From positions 100,773 through 164,772 of the forward strand of contig VXRL01000031.1 of NCBI GenBank assembly GCA_009838515.1: a stretch of DNA of 64,000 nt. Direction: 5' to 3'. Position 1 is the stretch's first letter. Every line of letters begins with the position of its first letter. This stretch comes from Terriglobia bacterium. Its GTDB lineage: Bacteria; Acidobacteriota; Terriglobia; Bryobacterales; UBA6623. Under the pieces are notes generated by a model that worked only from the letters and a program-made list of their open reading frames with translations, did no database searches and was not told the DNA's origin. Below are positions 42,695 to 51,006 of the stretch, piece by piece. The translations under genes were made by a program, and so were the position numbers.

Positions 42695-43170
42695 CTACCC
42701 GCCCGGCCTCAGCCCGGCCCGGAAGAATCGTTCGTCGATGCCCTCTCGCCCGGTGTTGCGGATGCGATTCGGGATCATGCACGTCCCTGAGTTCCCGTTC
42801 CGGCTGTTTGGCCGCTCGAAACGAGGGGTGTCGGTCATGTTGAAGCCCTCGGCGCGGAACTGCAGGGTCACTCTCTCGTTGATCTGGAACTTGCGGAAGA
42901 TTCCCATATCAAGATCGCAGAGACCGGGTCCACGCACGCTGTAGGGGCCGCAAGTGCCGAAGCGAGCGCCCGTCGGCTGCGCGAACGCGCCGGGGTCGAT
43001 CCACAGGCCGTTACTGCCGGTCTAGATGTAGCACGGCTCGCCGACGCAGCCAGCAATCTGGAAGGAACGTGCGGCATTGAGATCGCCGGTATTCGCCTGG
43101 ACAGAGAACAGCGTGCCCGTATACGCGCTCATTAGGCTAGTCGAGTCTTGGATGGCGGCCCTGATGTTGC
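42695..43170 (-). pseudogene. 3' remnant of a TonB-dependent receptor, duplicate of the gene at 47330
   Basis: The - strand frame ending at 42695 encodes NLDMGIFRKFQ-like sequence (here DLDMGIFRKFQINERVTLQF, FNMTDTPRFERPNSR, RIRNTGREGIDERFF) that is nearly identical to the last 80 residues of the receptor at 47330-50713. Similarity continues upstream through AYTGT, CVGEP and GSNGLWIDPGAFAQP, but a TAG (43022-43024) replaces a Lys codon, and nothing upstream of about 43170 matches. Only the last 150 or so codons remain. The final Trp is also lost (ends RPGG). Homology at DNA level reaches about 42593, including the terminator. Confidence 0.85.
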
Positions 43171-43213
43171 TGATTTCAAGACTCTCACTGAGGCAATTGG
43201 GCGAATGGTACGG

Positions 43214-44221
43214 CTACTTACTTGACACAGAGCCGATCCTACGTCCCCCCGCGCGGAGGTCTTCCAATTCGAAAGCTTCGATCAAAGTCGTCGCTTGACC
43301 AGCGCTTGTCTGGTTGCCTCCAATCACGAGCACGCGGCCGGCGACCGCGACGGCATCCGTGTGGCGCCTGGGGGTGATCTGCTGGTCAAGCCGATATAGC
43401 GCTCCCGTAGCGGGCTCGTACCTGTGGATCAAGTTCATGCGCTCGTAATCGCCGAACAGGTAGATGGAGTCCCCGTCGGTCGCTAGCGAATGTGCGCTCA
43501 GCCCGAATGGAAGATCTTCGCGCCGCTCCCATTGCTCCGTTTCCGTATCGAAGACCATCACCGAACGCATGGCTGAACCGTCGTAGCCGCCTATCGCGTA
43601 GAGTTGGCGGCCGACGGCCACGATCTTCCCCTCGCGTGCGAGGGGCATATCGGCTAAGCGCTCCCATGAGATTGCCTCCGGAGCAAGACGGACAGTGGCC
43701 GCTGAGTAGCGCCCACTCTCCGTCAGCCCGCCGACGGCATAGAGATCATCGCCGGCAGCCACCATGCCGAGCGTTCTGACCGACTCCGGAAGCGCCGGCA
43801 GCTCCCTGAAGGTTCCGCTCTCGAGGTCAAGGGACTCGCACGACGAGACTCGACCGCGCGAAAGCCCCACCTGGGTGCGCCCGCCGCAGCTGACGATGGA
43901 GCCGTGCGCGAAAGCCGACCCGTGGTTCGCGCGCCGATGCAAACCGTTGCTGAAGTACTCCGACATCAACGAGGTCGGGTCGACGCGCTCGATCAGCGAG
44001 AGCAAACCGTCGTGCATGAAGCCGGGACCGTTTCGCGCGCCTCTGGGGGCGCCGCCGTAGACGTAGACCCACGTGCCATCGGAGACGGCGGTTGGGCCGT
44101 AGCGAGGGACCAGGAGCTCGCCGCGGTTGGTGTCGGCGTTAGACGTTTGCGGAAGGGCCGCAGCCGAGACCAGCACGGCGACGAATGCCATTGTTGAACC
44201 GAGTCCAAAACGTTTGATCAT
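43214..44221 (-). CDS. secreted kelch-repeat beta-propeller protein
   Basis: The 335-residue protein has an N-terminal signal peptide (MAFVAVLVSAAALPQTSNA). Repeated kelch blades are visible, with the double-Gly and spaced Tyr/Trp pattern: WVYVYGGA, IVSCGGRTQVG, DLYAVGGLTESGRYS, QLYAIGGYDGSAMRS...WERREDLP, SIYLFGDYERMN, RVLVIGGNQTS. This makes five or six blades of a propeller. Function is unknown; such proteins bind glycans or act as galactose-oxidase-like scaffolds, but no catalytic Cys-Tyr pair is evident. It stands alone next to the receptor remnant. TAAGGT 8 nt ahead of the ATG could be a -10. Confidence 0.78.
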   Translation of the reverse strand: MIKRFGLGSTMAFVAVLVSAAALPQTSNADTNRGELLVPRYGPTAVSDGTWVYVYGGAPRGARNGPGFMHDGLLSLIERVDPTSLMSEYFSNGLHRRANHGSAFAHGSIVSCGGRTQVGLSRGRVSSCESLDLESGTFRELPALPESVRTLGMVAAGDDLYAVGGLTESGRYSAATVRLAPEAISWERLADMPLAREGKIVAVGRQLYAIGGYDGSAMRSVMVFDTETEQWERREDLPFGLSAHSLATDGDSIYLFGDYERMNLIHRYEPATGALYRLDQQITPRRHTDAVAVAGRVLVIGGNQTSAGQATTLIEAFELEDLRAGGRRIGSVSSK

Positions 44222-44365
44222 CGACTTCTACCTTAGATTTGCAGAACCAACAAAGGTCTGACACGTGCGGCGCGGACGGCCGGACAGGCACCCGTGAGGG
44301 CGCCCGCGGCCAGTTTGTCGAGGCTGTTGTAATGGCTGATCACAGTTCCGATCAAGATGCGCTGA

Positions 44366-44617
44366 TTTTACCGTTCGCGGCCTGAAAGCAAGCGGGAAGA
44401 GATTTGCCGCCTCGGCATGGGAGTTCTCGATAGGGTAGCCATACCGCTCCTTCGGCTCTTCTGGCCGAAGGAGCCGGACTTCCGGGGCTATGTCACCGAG
44501 TCGGATGCCACCCCTCTGTTCGTGGGTGACGCCACCAACCGCGACTACGCCGCTACTGTCCATGGCGCCTACCTGTCCGGGCTGCGGGCCGCGGGGCATG
44601 CCCTCAAAGGGGCATAG
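44366..44617 (+). pseudogene. internally deleted flavin amine oxidase remnant
   Basis: The frame after a stop at 44363 reads ESKREEICRLGMGVLDRVAI and LRLFWPKEPDF, matching the substrate-domain segment of flavin monoamine oxidases (KxxAIxRLGMGxLxKV...FW). It then jumps to LFVGDATNRDYAATVHGAYL and SGLRAA, the C-terminal FAD-binding motif (FAGEATSRDYPATVHGAYLSG). About 130-150 residues normally between these are missing, as is the N-terminal Rossmann domain. An ATG at 44417 exists by chance. The remnant cannot bind FAD normally. Confidence 0.7.
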
Positions 44618-44620
44618 CAG

Positions 44621-44677
44621 CGTCTCGAAGCGAGACGGGAAGAGCGCTGGTTCAGCCAGAGACCACTTCGCAAGTGG
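44621..44677. repeat. two tandem hairpins between convergent elements
   Basis: CGTCTCG-AAG-CGAGACG (44621-44637) and CCACTT-CGC-AAGTGG (44663-44677) lie just after the amine-oxidase remnant and 70 bp from the phosphoesterase stop on the other strand. They may be leftover or bidirectional terminators; neither has a clear T-tract. Confidence 0.4.
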
Positions 44678-44747
44678 CTGCTAGGGAGGCGTGCACCGAC
44701 TGAGCATGGATCGGCCGCGCTGGGTCGCTGCCTTTTGCTCGCTCGGA

Positions 44748-45704
44748 TCAGAACCGCTCTTCGAAATTGACGTTGAAGAAGAACTCGCTGTTGTTGTCAT
44801 CTTCGTGCCGGTCGAGGGACGGCGAATAGGTCTTGAACCAAACCTTGCTTTCAGCCTCGTCGAACTGAATGACGCGAAGCCACCCGTTGCCGCCGTTCTC
44901 ACGGGATTGGAAGTCGGCCAGCACCTCGATGACCTCCTGGTCGGCGTCATTCATCGAGACCTGCTTCCACTCCCCGCCGACTGTGTCCCAGTGGCCGCAA
45001 AGAACCATGAAGATCTGGGGGTTCTTACGAATGAACTTCTGCCAGATTTCCTCGCCCGAGTTTGCACCGTCGCCTCCCATGTAAGCGCTCGGCGTTCGGC
45101 CGCCAATCCTGTCGCTGATGTAGATGTGGGTCGTGACGATCGCCGGCAGTTCCGGGTGCGCTTCCAGAACGCCTTCAGCCCAATCGATGGCGTCGTCCGG
45201 CACGTCTGCTTCCAAGTGCAAGATCAAGAACGAGCGTAGGCCAGCCTCGAACAGCTGATAGGTATTGATGCCGTTGGGATGAGATCCTCCGAACCAGTCG
45301 TGACGATCGAAGCGTTGCGGGCCGAACCGTTTCAAGAACGCTGACGCATCTCGACCCGGTTGACCATCCTGCCCTAAGTCGTAATCGTGGTTTCCGATTG
45401 CCACTCCCCACGGCACGATCCCATCGAGTCGCCCCATTGCTTCCTCAGCTACGTTCCACTCCGCTTCCGATTGATCCCAGTTCTGCACGACGTCTCCCAC
45501 GTGGGTGACGAACCGGATGTTCTCGCTCTCCACGTGTTCCGCAACCCATCGAGTCTGGGCGTGGAAGACCTCAGGGTGTTTCTCACTGTAGAACTGAGTG
45601 TCGGGCAGCATGACGATGGAGAAACGCTCGGTCGGGCTCGCGCAGGCGGTGAGGAGGCAAACGAGCCCCGCAATCAAGACCTGGTCCAATCGGCTTGCCG
45701 GCAT
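44748..45704 (-). CDS. lipoprotein metallophosphoesterase (calcineurin-like)
   Basis: The 318-residue protein has a lipoprotein signal (VLIAGLVCLLTAC, Cys about residue 21). The calcineurin-like metallophosphoesterase motifs are in order: LPDTQ (in place of DxH), HVGDVVQN, AIGNHDYD, TTHIYIS and LCGHWD, giving a dinuclear metal site. The fold matches secreted phosphoesterases with a DTQ start; the substrate (phosphate ester, nucleotide or phosphodiester) is unknown. It is a single gene with a plausible leaderless promoter immediately upstream. Confidence 0.88.
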   Translation of the reverse strand: MPASRLDQVLIAGLVCLLTACASPTERFSIVMLPDTQFYSEKHPEVFHAQTRWVAEHVESENIRFVTHVGDVVQNWDQSEAEWNVAEEAMGRLDGIVPWGVAIGNHDYDLGQDGQPGRDASAFLKRFGPQRFDRHDWFGGSHPNGINTYQLFEAGLRSFLILHLEADVPDDAIDWAEGVLEAHPELPAIVTTHIYISDRIGGRTPSAYMGGDGANSGEEIWQKFIRKNPQIFMVLCGHWDTVGGEWKQVSMNDADQEVIEVLADFQSRENGGNGWLRVIQFDEAESKVWFKTYSPSLDRHEDDNNSEFFFNVNFEERF

Positions 45705-45710
45705 GGGCCC

Positions 45711-45738
45711 GTTATATCACGATCTGTCGCGCCTTCAA
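45711..45738 (-). promoter_or_regulatory. promoter of the phosphoesterase, leaderless spacing
   Basis: On the - strand TTGAAG (45738-45733) and TATAAC (45716-45711) are 16 bp apart, and TATAAC is followed by only 6 bases before ATG 45704. No ribosome-binding site fits in the gap. Confidence 0.6.
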
Positions 45739-45886
45739 CTACGAAAGCGTTTCACCCAAAGCCTGAGACAGGAAGCTACTAGGCACGGCCCGGCCGACAA
45801 GGCGGAAAACCACTGAGCGAGAGTCGCATGCTCGGCGATGACCGACCCTTAGGCGTGGGCCTAAATCCCCCGCCAAGGAGGCCACG

Positions 45887-46213
45887 GTGCGAGCTCCCAT
45901 CCTTCTCTCCCTATTGATCGCGACGCCCGCGTTCGCGGCGATTGGGTTGATTTATTCGACGGCAAGACTCTGCAGGGCTGGAGACAGCAAAATGGCACTG
46001 CCACCTACCGCGTCGCCGACGGCGCGATCGTCGGCGAGACCGCCGACGGCATCCCCAATCCCTTCCTCTGCACCACCGGAGACTACGGCGACTTCGAAAT
46101 GGAGTTCGACGGCAAAGTCCGCGACAGGCTCAACACCGGCATCATAGCTCGCGCCCGTGAGCGCCAGAACACCGTCCGCGAGGGTCGCAACAATCACCGC
46201 GGCCGCGAAGTGC
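45887..46213 (+). pseudogene. frameshifted, truncated DUF1080 (3-keto-disaccharide hydrolase) remnant
   Basis: GTG 45887 opens a signal peptide (APILLSLLIATPAFA). Around 45936 the reading must shift: the other frame then gives GDWVDLFDGKTLQGW, GAIVGETADGIPNP, GDYGDFEMEFDGKV and NTGIIARARER, the N-terminal half of a DUF1080 domain. Similarity ends near 46213 (HRGR, where family members continue VYGPQVEI). So there is one frameshift and loss of the C-terminal half. AGGAGG lies ahead of the GTG. In intact form it would be a periplasmic sugar hydrolase. Confidence 0.75.
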
Positions 46214-46251
46214 CAGAACTAGGCGATGCGTCTTTCCGCAATACATGGTCA

Positions 46252-46257
46252 TATGAT
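46252..46257 (+). promoter_or_regulatory. -10 element TATGAT of a probable leaderless TA promoter
   Basis: TATGAT is followed by 7 bases and ATG 46265, the same geometry as at 10414, 34505 and 35337. A TGGTCA hexamer (46246-46251), identical to the half-site of the other toxin-antitoxin operator, lies directly ahead, though no palindrome is completed. The -35 is poor. Confidence 0.45.
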
Positions 46258-46264
46258 TCGGAGT

Positions 46265-46549
46265 ATGGCTGTCATGACGATCAAGTCCACATACTCCCTT
46301 GACGTTGGCACAGTCCGCACGCTGGAGGGGTTGGCGCGCCGCTGGAACGTCTCGAAATCGGAGGCGCTTCGAAGAGCGATCCGTAACGAAGCCGAGCGGC
46401 AACCATCACGGACGGATGCGAGGTTGCGGGCCCTTCGGGAGCTTCAGGAATCAGTCGCGGCCCGAGACGTAGATTTGGATGTGTGGGAACGCCAAGCGGG
46501 CGAGATTCGGAGCGCGTCCTTTCGGCGACTCTCCGACGAACCGCGATGA
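46265..46549 (+). CDS. ribbon-helix-helix antitoxin
   Basis: A 94-residue protein with an N-terminal ribbon-helix-helix (MTIKSTYSLDVGTVRTLEGLARRWNVSKSEALRRAIRNEA): a beta strand for DNA contact and two helices for dimerisation. The charged C-terminal half (LRALRELQESVAARD) probably binds the toxin. Several in-frame ATGs exist (46226, 46253, 46265, 46274); 46265 is favoured by the -10 element 7 nt ahead. The stop overlaps the PIN toxin start (ATGA). It belongs to the VapB/CopG-like antitoxins. Confidence 0.8.
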   Translation: MAVMTIKSTYSLDVGTVRTLEGLARRWNVSKSEALRRAIRNEAERQPSRTDARLRALRELQESVAARDVDLDVWERQAGEIRSASFRRLSDEPR

Positions 46550-46914
46550 TCCACTTGGACACAAGTTTTCTGATCCGCATGCTGAAACGCGGATCACCGG
46601 AGGCTCGATTTCTGGAGGCTGCAGACCCCGACGAGCCAGTTGTGGTAAGCGCCATCGCTTGGGCCGAGTTCCTATGCGGCCCGATTGAGCCCGCGGAGGA
46701 AGGACTGGCTTTGCGAATCGTGGACGGCCATCGCGACCTCACTCTCGAACACGCCGGAATCACCGCTCGTCTCTTCAACGAGTCGGGCCGTCGCCGCAGC
46801 TCACCGTCGGACTGCCTGATCGCTGCTGTAGCAATCCATGACGATGCACGCTTGGCGACGGCGAGTCTCGCAGACTTTCGTCGCTTTGCAAGCGCCGGGC
46901 TGAAACTGGTTTGA
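46546..46914 (+). CDS. PIN-domain toxin (VapC-like ribonuclease), second copy
   Basis: A 122-residue PIN protein with conserved acidic residues: D in HLDTSFLIR (residue 5), E in AWAEFLCG, D in SPSDCLIAA and D in SLADFRRF. The order and the VVVSAIAWAEFL strand-helix are typical VapC. It is unrelated in detail to the PIN toxin at 42025 (different antitoxin class). Start ATG 46546 overlaps the antitoxin stop; a frame open from 46483 is inside the antitoxin gene. It looks intact. Confidence 0.86.
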   Translation: MIHLDTSFLIRMLKRGSPEARFLEAADPDEPVVVSAIAWAEFLCGPIEPAEEGLALRIVDGHRDLTLEHAGITARLFNESGRRRSSPSDCLIAAVAIHDDARLATASLADFRRFASAGLKLV

Positions 46915-47261
46915 AGCAGGGCGGCGATTAGGCGCGAGACCGACGAGAGGTGCGCTCTGAACCTAGGGGAGTGGCACCTCCTTAGCCCGCCGGTCCGCCG
47001 CCCTTTCTCGCCGAGCGAGATCCAAAGCTACTCGACGCCATCGCTCTCTCACCCAGTGCCTCCGGCGTCCCTCGAGCAGTGTCTCGTTGTCCCTGCCAGT
47101 GCTTCCGGAGCCCTACGCCTCGCCGCGGGCCGCTGTTGACCAACAACGCCTTTCTCCCTGATCCTCAAGGTGCCGGCCTCGCAAGGGCCGTTCTGCGCCG
47201 CGTCTCCAGCACGCCTCCATGCGGTCTTGCGGGGGACTGTCCAGCCGCCGAGCATCTTGGG
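46915..47261. other. intergenic stretch with no supported gene
   Basis: Between the second toxin and the terminator of the third TonB receptor. Short open frames show no recognisable protein and no ribosome sites. Nothing palindromic was found except the terminator at its right end. Confidence 0.5.
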
Positions 47262-47297
47262 CGCCAAGAAATAGGGGCCACGCCGAAGCGCGACCCC
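47262..47297 (-). terminator. rho-independent terminator of the third TonB receptor
   Basis: On the - strand GGGGTCGCGC-TTCG-GCGTGGCCCC (47297-47274) forms a 10-bp stem with two G-U pairs and a TTCG loop, followed by TATTTCTTGG. It starts 33 bp after the receptor stop. The duplicated copy at 42630-42660 has the same loop and position. Confidence 0.7.
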
Positions 47298-47329
47298 TGA
47301 GTGTTCTGACTTGGTCGGAGGTGTGTGGC

Positions 47330-50300
47330 CTACCAGCCGAGTCTCAGCCCGACGCGGAAGAACCGTTCGTCAATGCCCTCTCGCCCGGTGTTGCGGATGC
47401 GATTGAGGATCATGAACGTGCCCGAGGCCACACTTCGGCTGTTCGGACGTTCGAAGTGCGGCGTGTTGGTCATGTTGAAGCCCTCGGCGCGGAACTGCAG
47501 GGTCACCTTCTCGTTGATCTGGAACTTACGGAAGATTCCCATATCAAGGTTGAATAGACCTGGCCCGCGTACACTGTTCGGCCCACACGTGCCGAACCGC
47601 GGCCCGTCGGGTTGTGCAAACGCGCCAGGGTCAATCCACAGGGCGTTGCTTCCGGCCTTGAGATACCGCGGCTCTCCAACACAATCAGCGATCTGGCTGG
47701 AAGCAGCGGCGTTCAGATCGTTGCTGCTTGCGGTGACGGAAAACGGTGTGCCCGTATAGGCGCTCATGAGCCCGTTGAGCTGCCATCCGCCTAGGATCAT
47801 GCCCAGCGGGCTGTCCGAAAGCAGACTCTTGCCCCTTCCGAACGGAGTCTCGTAAATGAAGGTCATCTGGAAATTCTGCCGGATGTCTTGATTGAGATCG
47901 CCGTAGGTACGGTCGTAGAAGCGAGGAATCCGGAAGAACCCCGGGCCATCTCCGGAGTCCTCATCGGTATAGCCTCGGCCGTGCGCCCAAGTGTAAGCGA
48001 GATTCACCTGAACACCATTGCTGAAACGGCGCTCGAGCTTCGTCTGGAGGGAGTCGTACTTGGCGGTGCCGAGGCTGCCGAACAGCGCAGTCGAGCCGGA
48101 ACGGCCCCAGCGTTTGAACAGCTGGCGGCCCGCGTTGCCCTCGCCGATGTCGCCCCAGTTCTGTTCCAAGCCGGCAAGCTGGTTGACCGAGCGAGTTGCC
48201 ACGTAGCCTGCGGTCGCGATCCAGTTGCCGAAGCGCCGCTCCAGCGAGAAGTTCCACGACTGGATATAGCCTCTGGTGAGGTTTTCTGTGTCCATCGTGC
48301 GCACGTTGGTGTTCAGCGGGAGATTTAGAACCCCATCTCCGAGGGACGGTTCGTTGATGACTTCCAAGCCCTGCCGGAGGGTGGTCGCGTACCCGAAGCT
48401 GTGCGGCAGGCCGGGGCCATCCTTGGCCATGATCGGGTAGTTGGTGCGCAGCGGTCGCGCCCAGTTAAACGGATCCACGGTGACGCCGTAGCCGACGCGC
48501 AAGACGGTATCGTCATCCACGCGGTAGGCCAATCCCACCCGCGGCACGAAGTTGTGCTTGCCGACGTCAATGCCGCAATCCTCTGGAATGCTTCCGGCTC
48601 CGCACGCCCAGATCGTGTTGTTGGAGAAGTCATACCGTTCCAAGCCTCGCGACGCGCGGGTCGGGAATGGGAAGATCTCGTAGCGCAGCCCATAGGACAT
48701 CGTCAGCTTCGGAGTGATCTGCCAGCGGTCGCGCACGTAGAAGCTAAGCAGCTGCGTGCGCGTGAAGTAGCCGTTCTCGTTGAATTGCCAGATCTTTCCC
48801 GCGAGCTGCGGAAACCCGAGCAGCCATGCGGCATGGGCGTTGTAGTCGTTCCCGCGCTCGCCACCCCGGCGTTCAGTCGTGTTCTGGCGGAAGCGGAACT
48901 CGCCCGAGGCGGCGCCTGTGCCGCCTGAGAACTCCGGCTGGTTGTGGTCGAGATCCTGCAGGTAGATGTCCGTGCCGAAACGGATGTTGTGGGTTCCTTT
49001 GGTCCAGTTGGCGTTGAGCACGAACTGGTTCTGCGGATCGGACCGGTAGTACGGCTGGAAGCTGTTGGACATGCCCAAGCCCTCGAAGCCATCGATGCGC
49101 AGGCGCGGCCATCCGCCGTCGATAAAGCGGCTAGACTGCAGGCCCGGGATCCCCAGCACGCTCCAGCCGAGGTTCTCTTCCAGCCGCTGCTGTTCGACAT
49201 TGGTGTCCACCAGCGTGTAGCCGTAGTAGCCGTCGACGATGAAGGTCGGTGAGACGACCTTCGTGATGGAGATCGTGCCGGAGTAGGTGTTTCCGAAGCC
49301 CGTGCCGGGATTCGAGTTCGTAGGGTGCAGCCGGTTTCCGCCGAACGGCCCAAGCGTCTGTGCGTTCGCCATTCGATAGTCGAGCATGCTGAACCGAATA
49401 AAGCCGGTCAATGTCGGACTCAGGTTGAAGTTGGTCTTCGCGTCCACTGTGTCGCGGAAGAACGTCGTGGAGCCGTCCGCTACATGGTTCTGCCCCAGCC
49501 CCAGCGAGCCGCCGTTGCCGCCCAACAGATTGCCGATATTGTTCGGGTCAGGGAATGCCGGATCATGGATCATGGCAGACACGCCAGAGTCGATCCGACT
49601 CCTCGGCACCATATTCCCGGGGAATGGTTCGCGGTCGCGTGCATAGCCGGAGTCGTTCATATCTTGGATCCCGGTCAGGGGATCGTAGATCGGCGTAGGA
49701 GATCCCGATAGATCGCCGAACCGCATCGCGTTCGTCGGCATGTCGATGAACCGCTGCGCGAACCGCGACTCATAGGTGCCTTCGTAGCTGACAAAGTAGA
49801 ACCACTTGTTGCGCTTGATCGGGCCGCCTACCGTGCCGCCGAACTGGTTGTTGATCAGTTTCGGCTGGGCAGAGTTGCGATTGCTGAAGAACGGATAGGC
49901 CTTCAAGTGCTGGTTCATGTGGTATTGGAACGCGGAGCCGTGGACTTCGTTCGTGCCCGACTTGATCTGCAAATTGATCGCAGCGCCGCCTGCAAGGCCT
50001 TGCTCGGCATCGAAAGAGTTCGTGACAACGTTTACCGTCTCGATCGACTCCAGCGCGGGATTGTAGCCCGTCATGTGGGGCACCCAGATGTTGGTCGACG
50101 AGGCGCCATCGATGCGGGTGTTGTTGTTGGAGCGGCTCGTGCCGTTGACTGAGAAGCGCACGGCGCGGGTCGGATTTGTCGGCACCGAGTGCGCGTTCTG
50201 CGGCGGCGAGAAGCCCGGCAGCGTGACGAACAGCATCTGATAGTTCCGGCCGAGCGGAACCGGGACGTTCCTTAGGGTTGTCTCGGTAACCTCCTGCCGC

Positions 50301-50713
50301 ACCTCGGCGCGATCAGTCTGGAGTGTCGCGGCCGAGGCCTCGACGGTCACGACCTCGGTAACCTGACCGATTTCCAGACTCGCGTTGACGCGCGTGACGT
50401 TGTTCTGCGAGACCACAACTCCGGTCGTGGTGGACGCCTGGAACCCGTCCGAGCGCACCGTCACCGTGTAGTTGCCGGTATTCACAGTGGCGAAGCTGTA
50501 GTTGCCAGCCGCGCCGGTGGTTGTTTCGCGGACTTGGCCCGTGTCCTCGTTGGTGATCGTGACCTCAGCGCCGACGATCGCGGCATCTGTGGTGTCGGTC
50601 ACCAGCCCGTCGATTCCACCTTGGATCAACTGAGCGGTAGCGGACGGAGCGATCAGCCCGATAATCGCAAGCATGCCGGCGGCTAGCCAGCATGCGCGGG
50701 GTATTGTAGTCAT
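47330..50713 (-). CDS. TonB-dependent receptor, Oar-like, with carboxypeptidase-regulatory domain
   Basis: The 1127-residue outer-membrane protein has a signal peptide (CWLAAGMLAIIGLIAPSATAQ), a CarboxypepD_reg-like domain (about residues 30-115, GLVTDTTDAAIVGAEVTI), a plug (about 150-250, RIDGASSTNIWVPH), and a very long barrel ending LRLGW with a terminal aromatic. It is of the same architecture as the receptor at 129-3401 but clearly a different family member. AGGAGG lies 11 nt ahead of the ATG. It is flanked by its own terminator. A decayed duplicate of its last 150 codons lies at 42695-43170. The substrate is unknown. Confidence 0.9.
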   Translation of the reverse strand: MTTIPRACWLAAGMLAIIGLIAPSATAQLIQGGIDGLVTDTTDAAIVGAEVTITNEDTGQVRETTTGAAGNYSFATVNTGNYTVTVRSDGFQASTTTGVVVSQNNVTRVNASLEIGQVTEVVTVEASAATLQTDRAEVRQEVTETTLRNVPVPLGRNYQMLFVTLPGFSPPQNAHSVPTNPTRAVRFSVNGTSRSNNNTRIDGASSTNIWVPHMTGYNPALESIETVNVVTNSFDAEQGLAGGAAINLQIKSGTNEVHGSAFQYHMNQHLKAYPFFSNRNSAQPKLINNQFGGTVGGPIKRNKWFYFVSYEGTYESRFAQRFIDMPTNAMRFGDLSGSPTPIYDPLTGIQDMNDSGYARDREPFPGNMVPRSRIDSGVSAMIHDPAFPDPNNIGNLLGGNGGSLGLGQNHVADGSTTFFRDTVDAKTNFNLSPTLTGFIRFSMLDYRMANAQTLGPFGGNRLHPTNSNPGTGFGNTYSGTISITKVVSPTFIVDGYYGYTLVDTNVEQQRLEENLGWSVLGIPGLQSSRFIDGGWPRLRIDGFEGLGMSNSFQPYYRSDPQNQFVLNANWTKGTHNIRFGTDIYLQDLDHNQPEFSGGTGAASGEFRFRQNTTERRGGERGNDYNAHAAWLLGFPQLAGKIWQFNENGYFTRTQLLSFYVRDRWQITPKLTMSYGLRYEIFPFPTRASRGLERYDFSNNTIWACGAGSIPEDCGIDVGKHNFVPRVGLAYRVDDDTVLRVGYGVTVDPFNWARPLRTNYPIMAKDGPGLPHSFGYATTLRQGLEVINEPSLGDGVLNLPLNTNVRTMDTENLTRGYIQSWNFSLERRFGNWIATAGYVATRSVNQLAGLEQNWGDIGEGNAGRQLFKRWGRSGSTALFGSLGTAKYDSLQTKLERRFSNGVQVNLAYTWAHGRGYTDEDSGDGPGFFRIPRFYDRTYGDLNQDIRQNFQMTFIYETPFGRGKSLLSDSPLGMILGGWQLNGLMSAYTGTPFSVTASSNDLNAAASSQIADCVGEPRYLKAGSNALWIDPGAFAQPDGPRFGTCGPNSVRGPGLFNLDMGIFRKFQINEKVTLQFRAEGFNMTNTPHFERPNSRSVASGTFMILNRIRNTGREGIDERFFRVGLRLGW

Positions 50714-50934
50714 CCTCGTCTTGCCCTCCTATGGAAAGACCTCGATCCTTCAACAACTGGCCGATAAGCCGTGGTGCCGAGCTCAGCGAAGGGCTGGCCG
50801 ACTACCATAGCGATTAACCAAAGACCATTTCGATGCTAACACGCCGGGAGCGGAGGGTGCTTGCGACTGGCCCGGCCAAGGGTCGCGCAGGCCCGCGGCT
50901 CGGCTGTTCCGGGCTGTTTCCGCCAGCGCCTAGT

Positions 50935-50964
50935 TTGACCCGCGGAGCGCCAGCGCGGTACCAT
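50935..50964 (+). promoter_or_regulatory. promoter of rplM-rpsI
   Basis: TTGACC (50935-50940) and TACCAT (50959-50964) are 18 bp apart, giving a predicted transcript start near 50971, just where the leader hairpin begins. Confidence 0.6.
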
Positions 50965-50970
50965 AAATAC

Positions 50971-50993
50971 TCGCGAAGCGGTCCCGCTTCGTG
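50971..50993 (+). promoter_or_regulatory. rplM leader stem-loop
   Basis: CGCGAAGCG-GTCC-CGCTTCGTG forms a 9-bp stem (one G-U) at the predicted 5' end of the transcript, 13 bp before the rplM start. L13 operons in several phyla have autoregulatory leaders; this may be a small one, or simply a 5' stabilising hairpin. Confidence 0.5.
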
Positions 50994-51006
50994 CACCGTT
51001 TCGGAA

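Noticed and set aside
47079..47300. A 73-codon open frame on the + strand in the gap before the third TonB receptor
   Set aside because: It runs across the - strand terminator and shows no protein-like pattern.
41069..47329. The accessory region as a prophage, transposon or defence island
   Set aside because: No integrase, transposase, phage structural gene, terminal repeat or recognisable defence gene apart from the two toxin-antitoxin pairs; relics and deletions explain it better.
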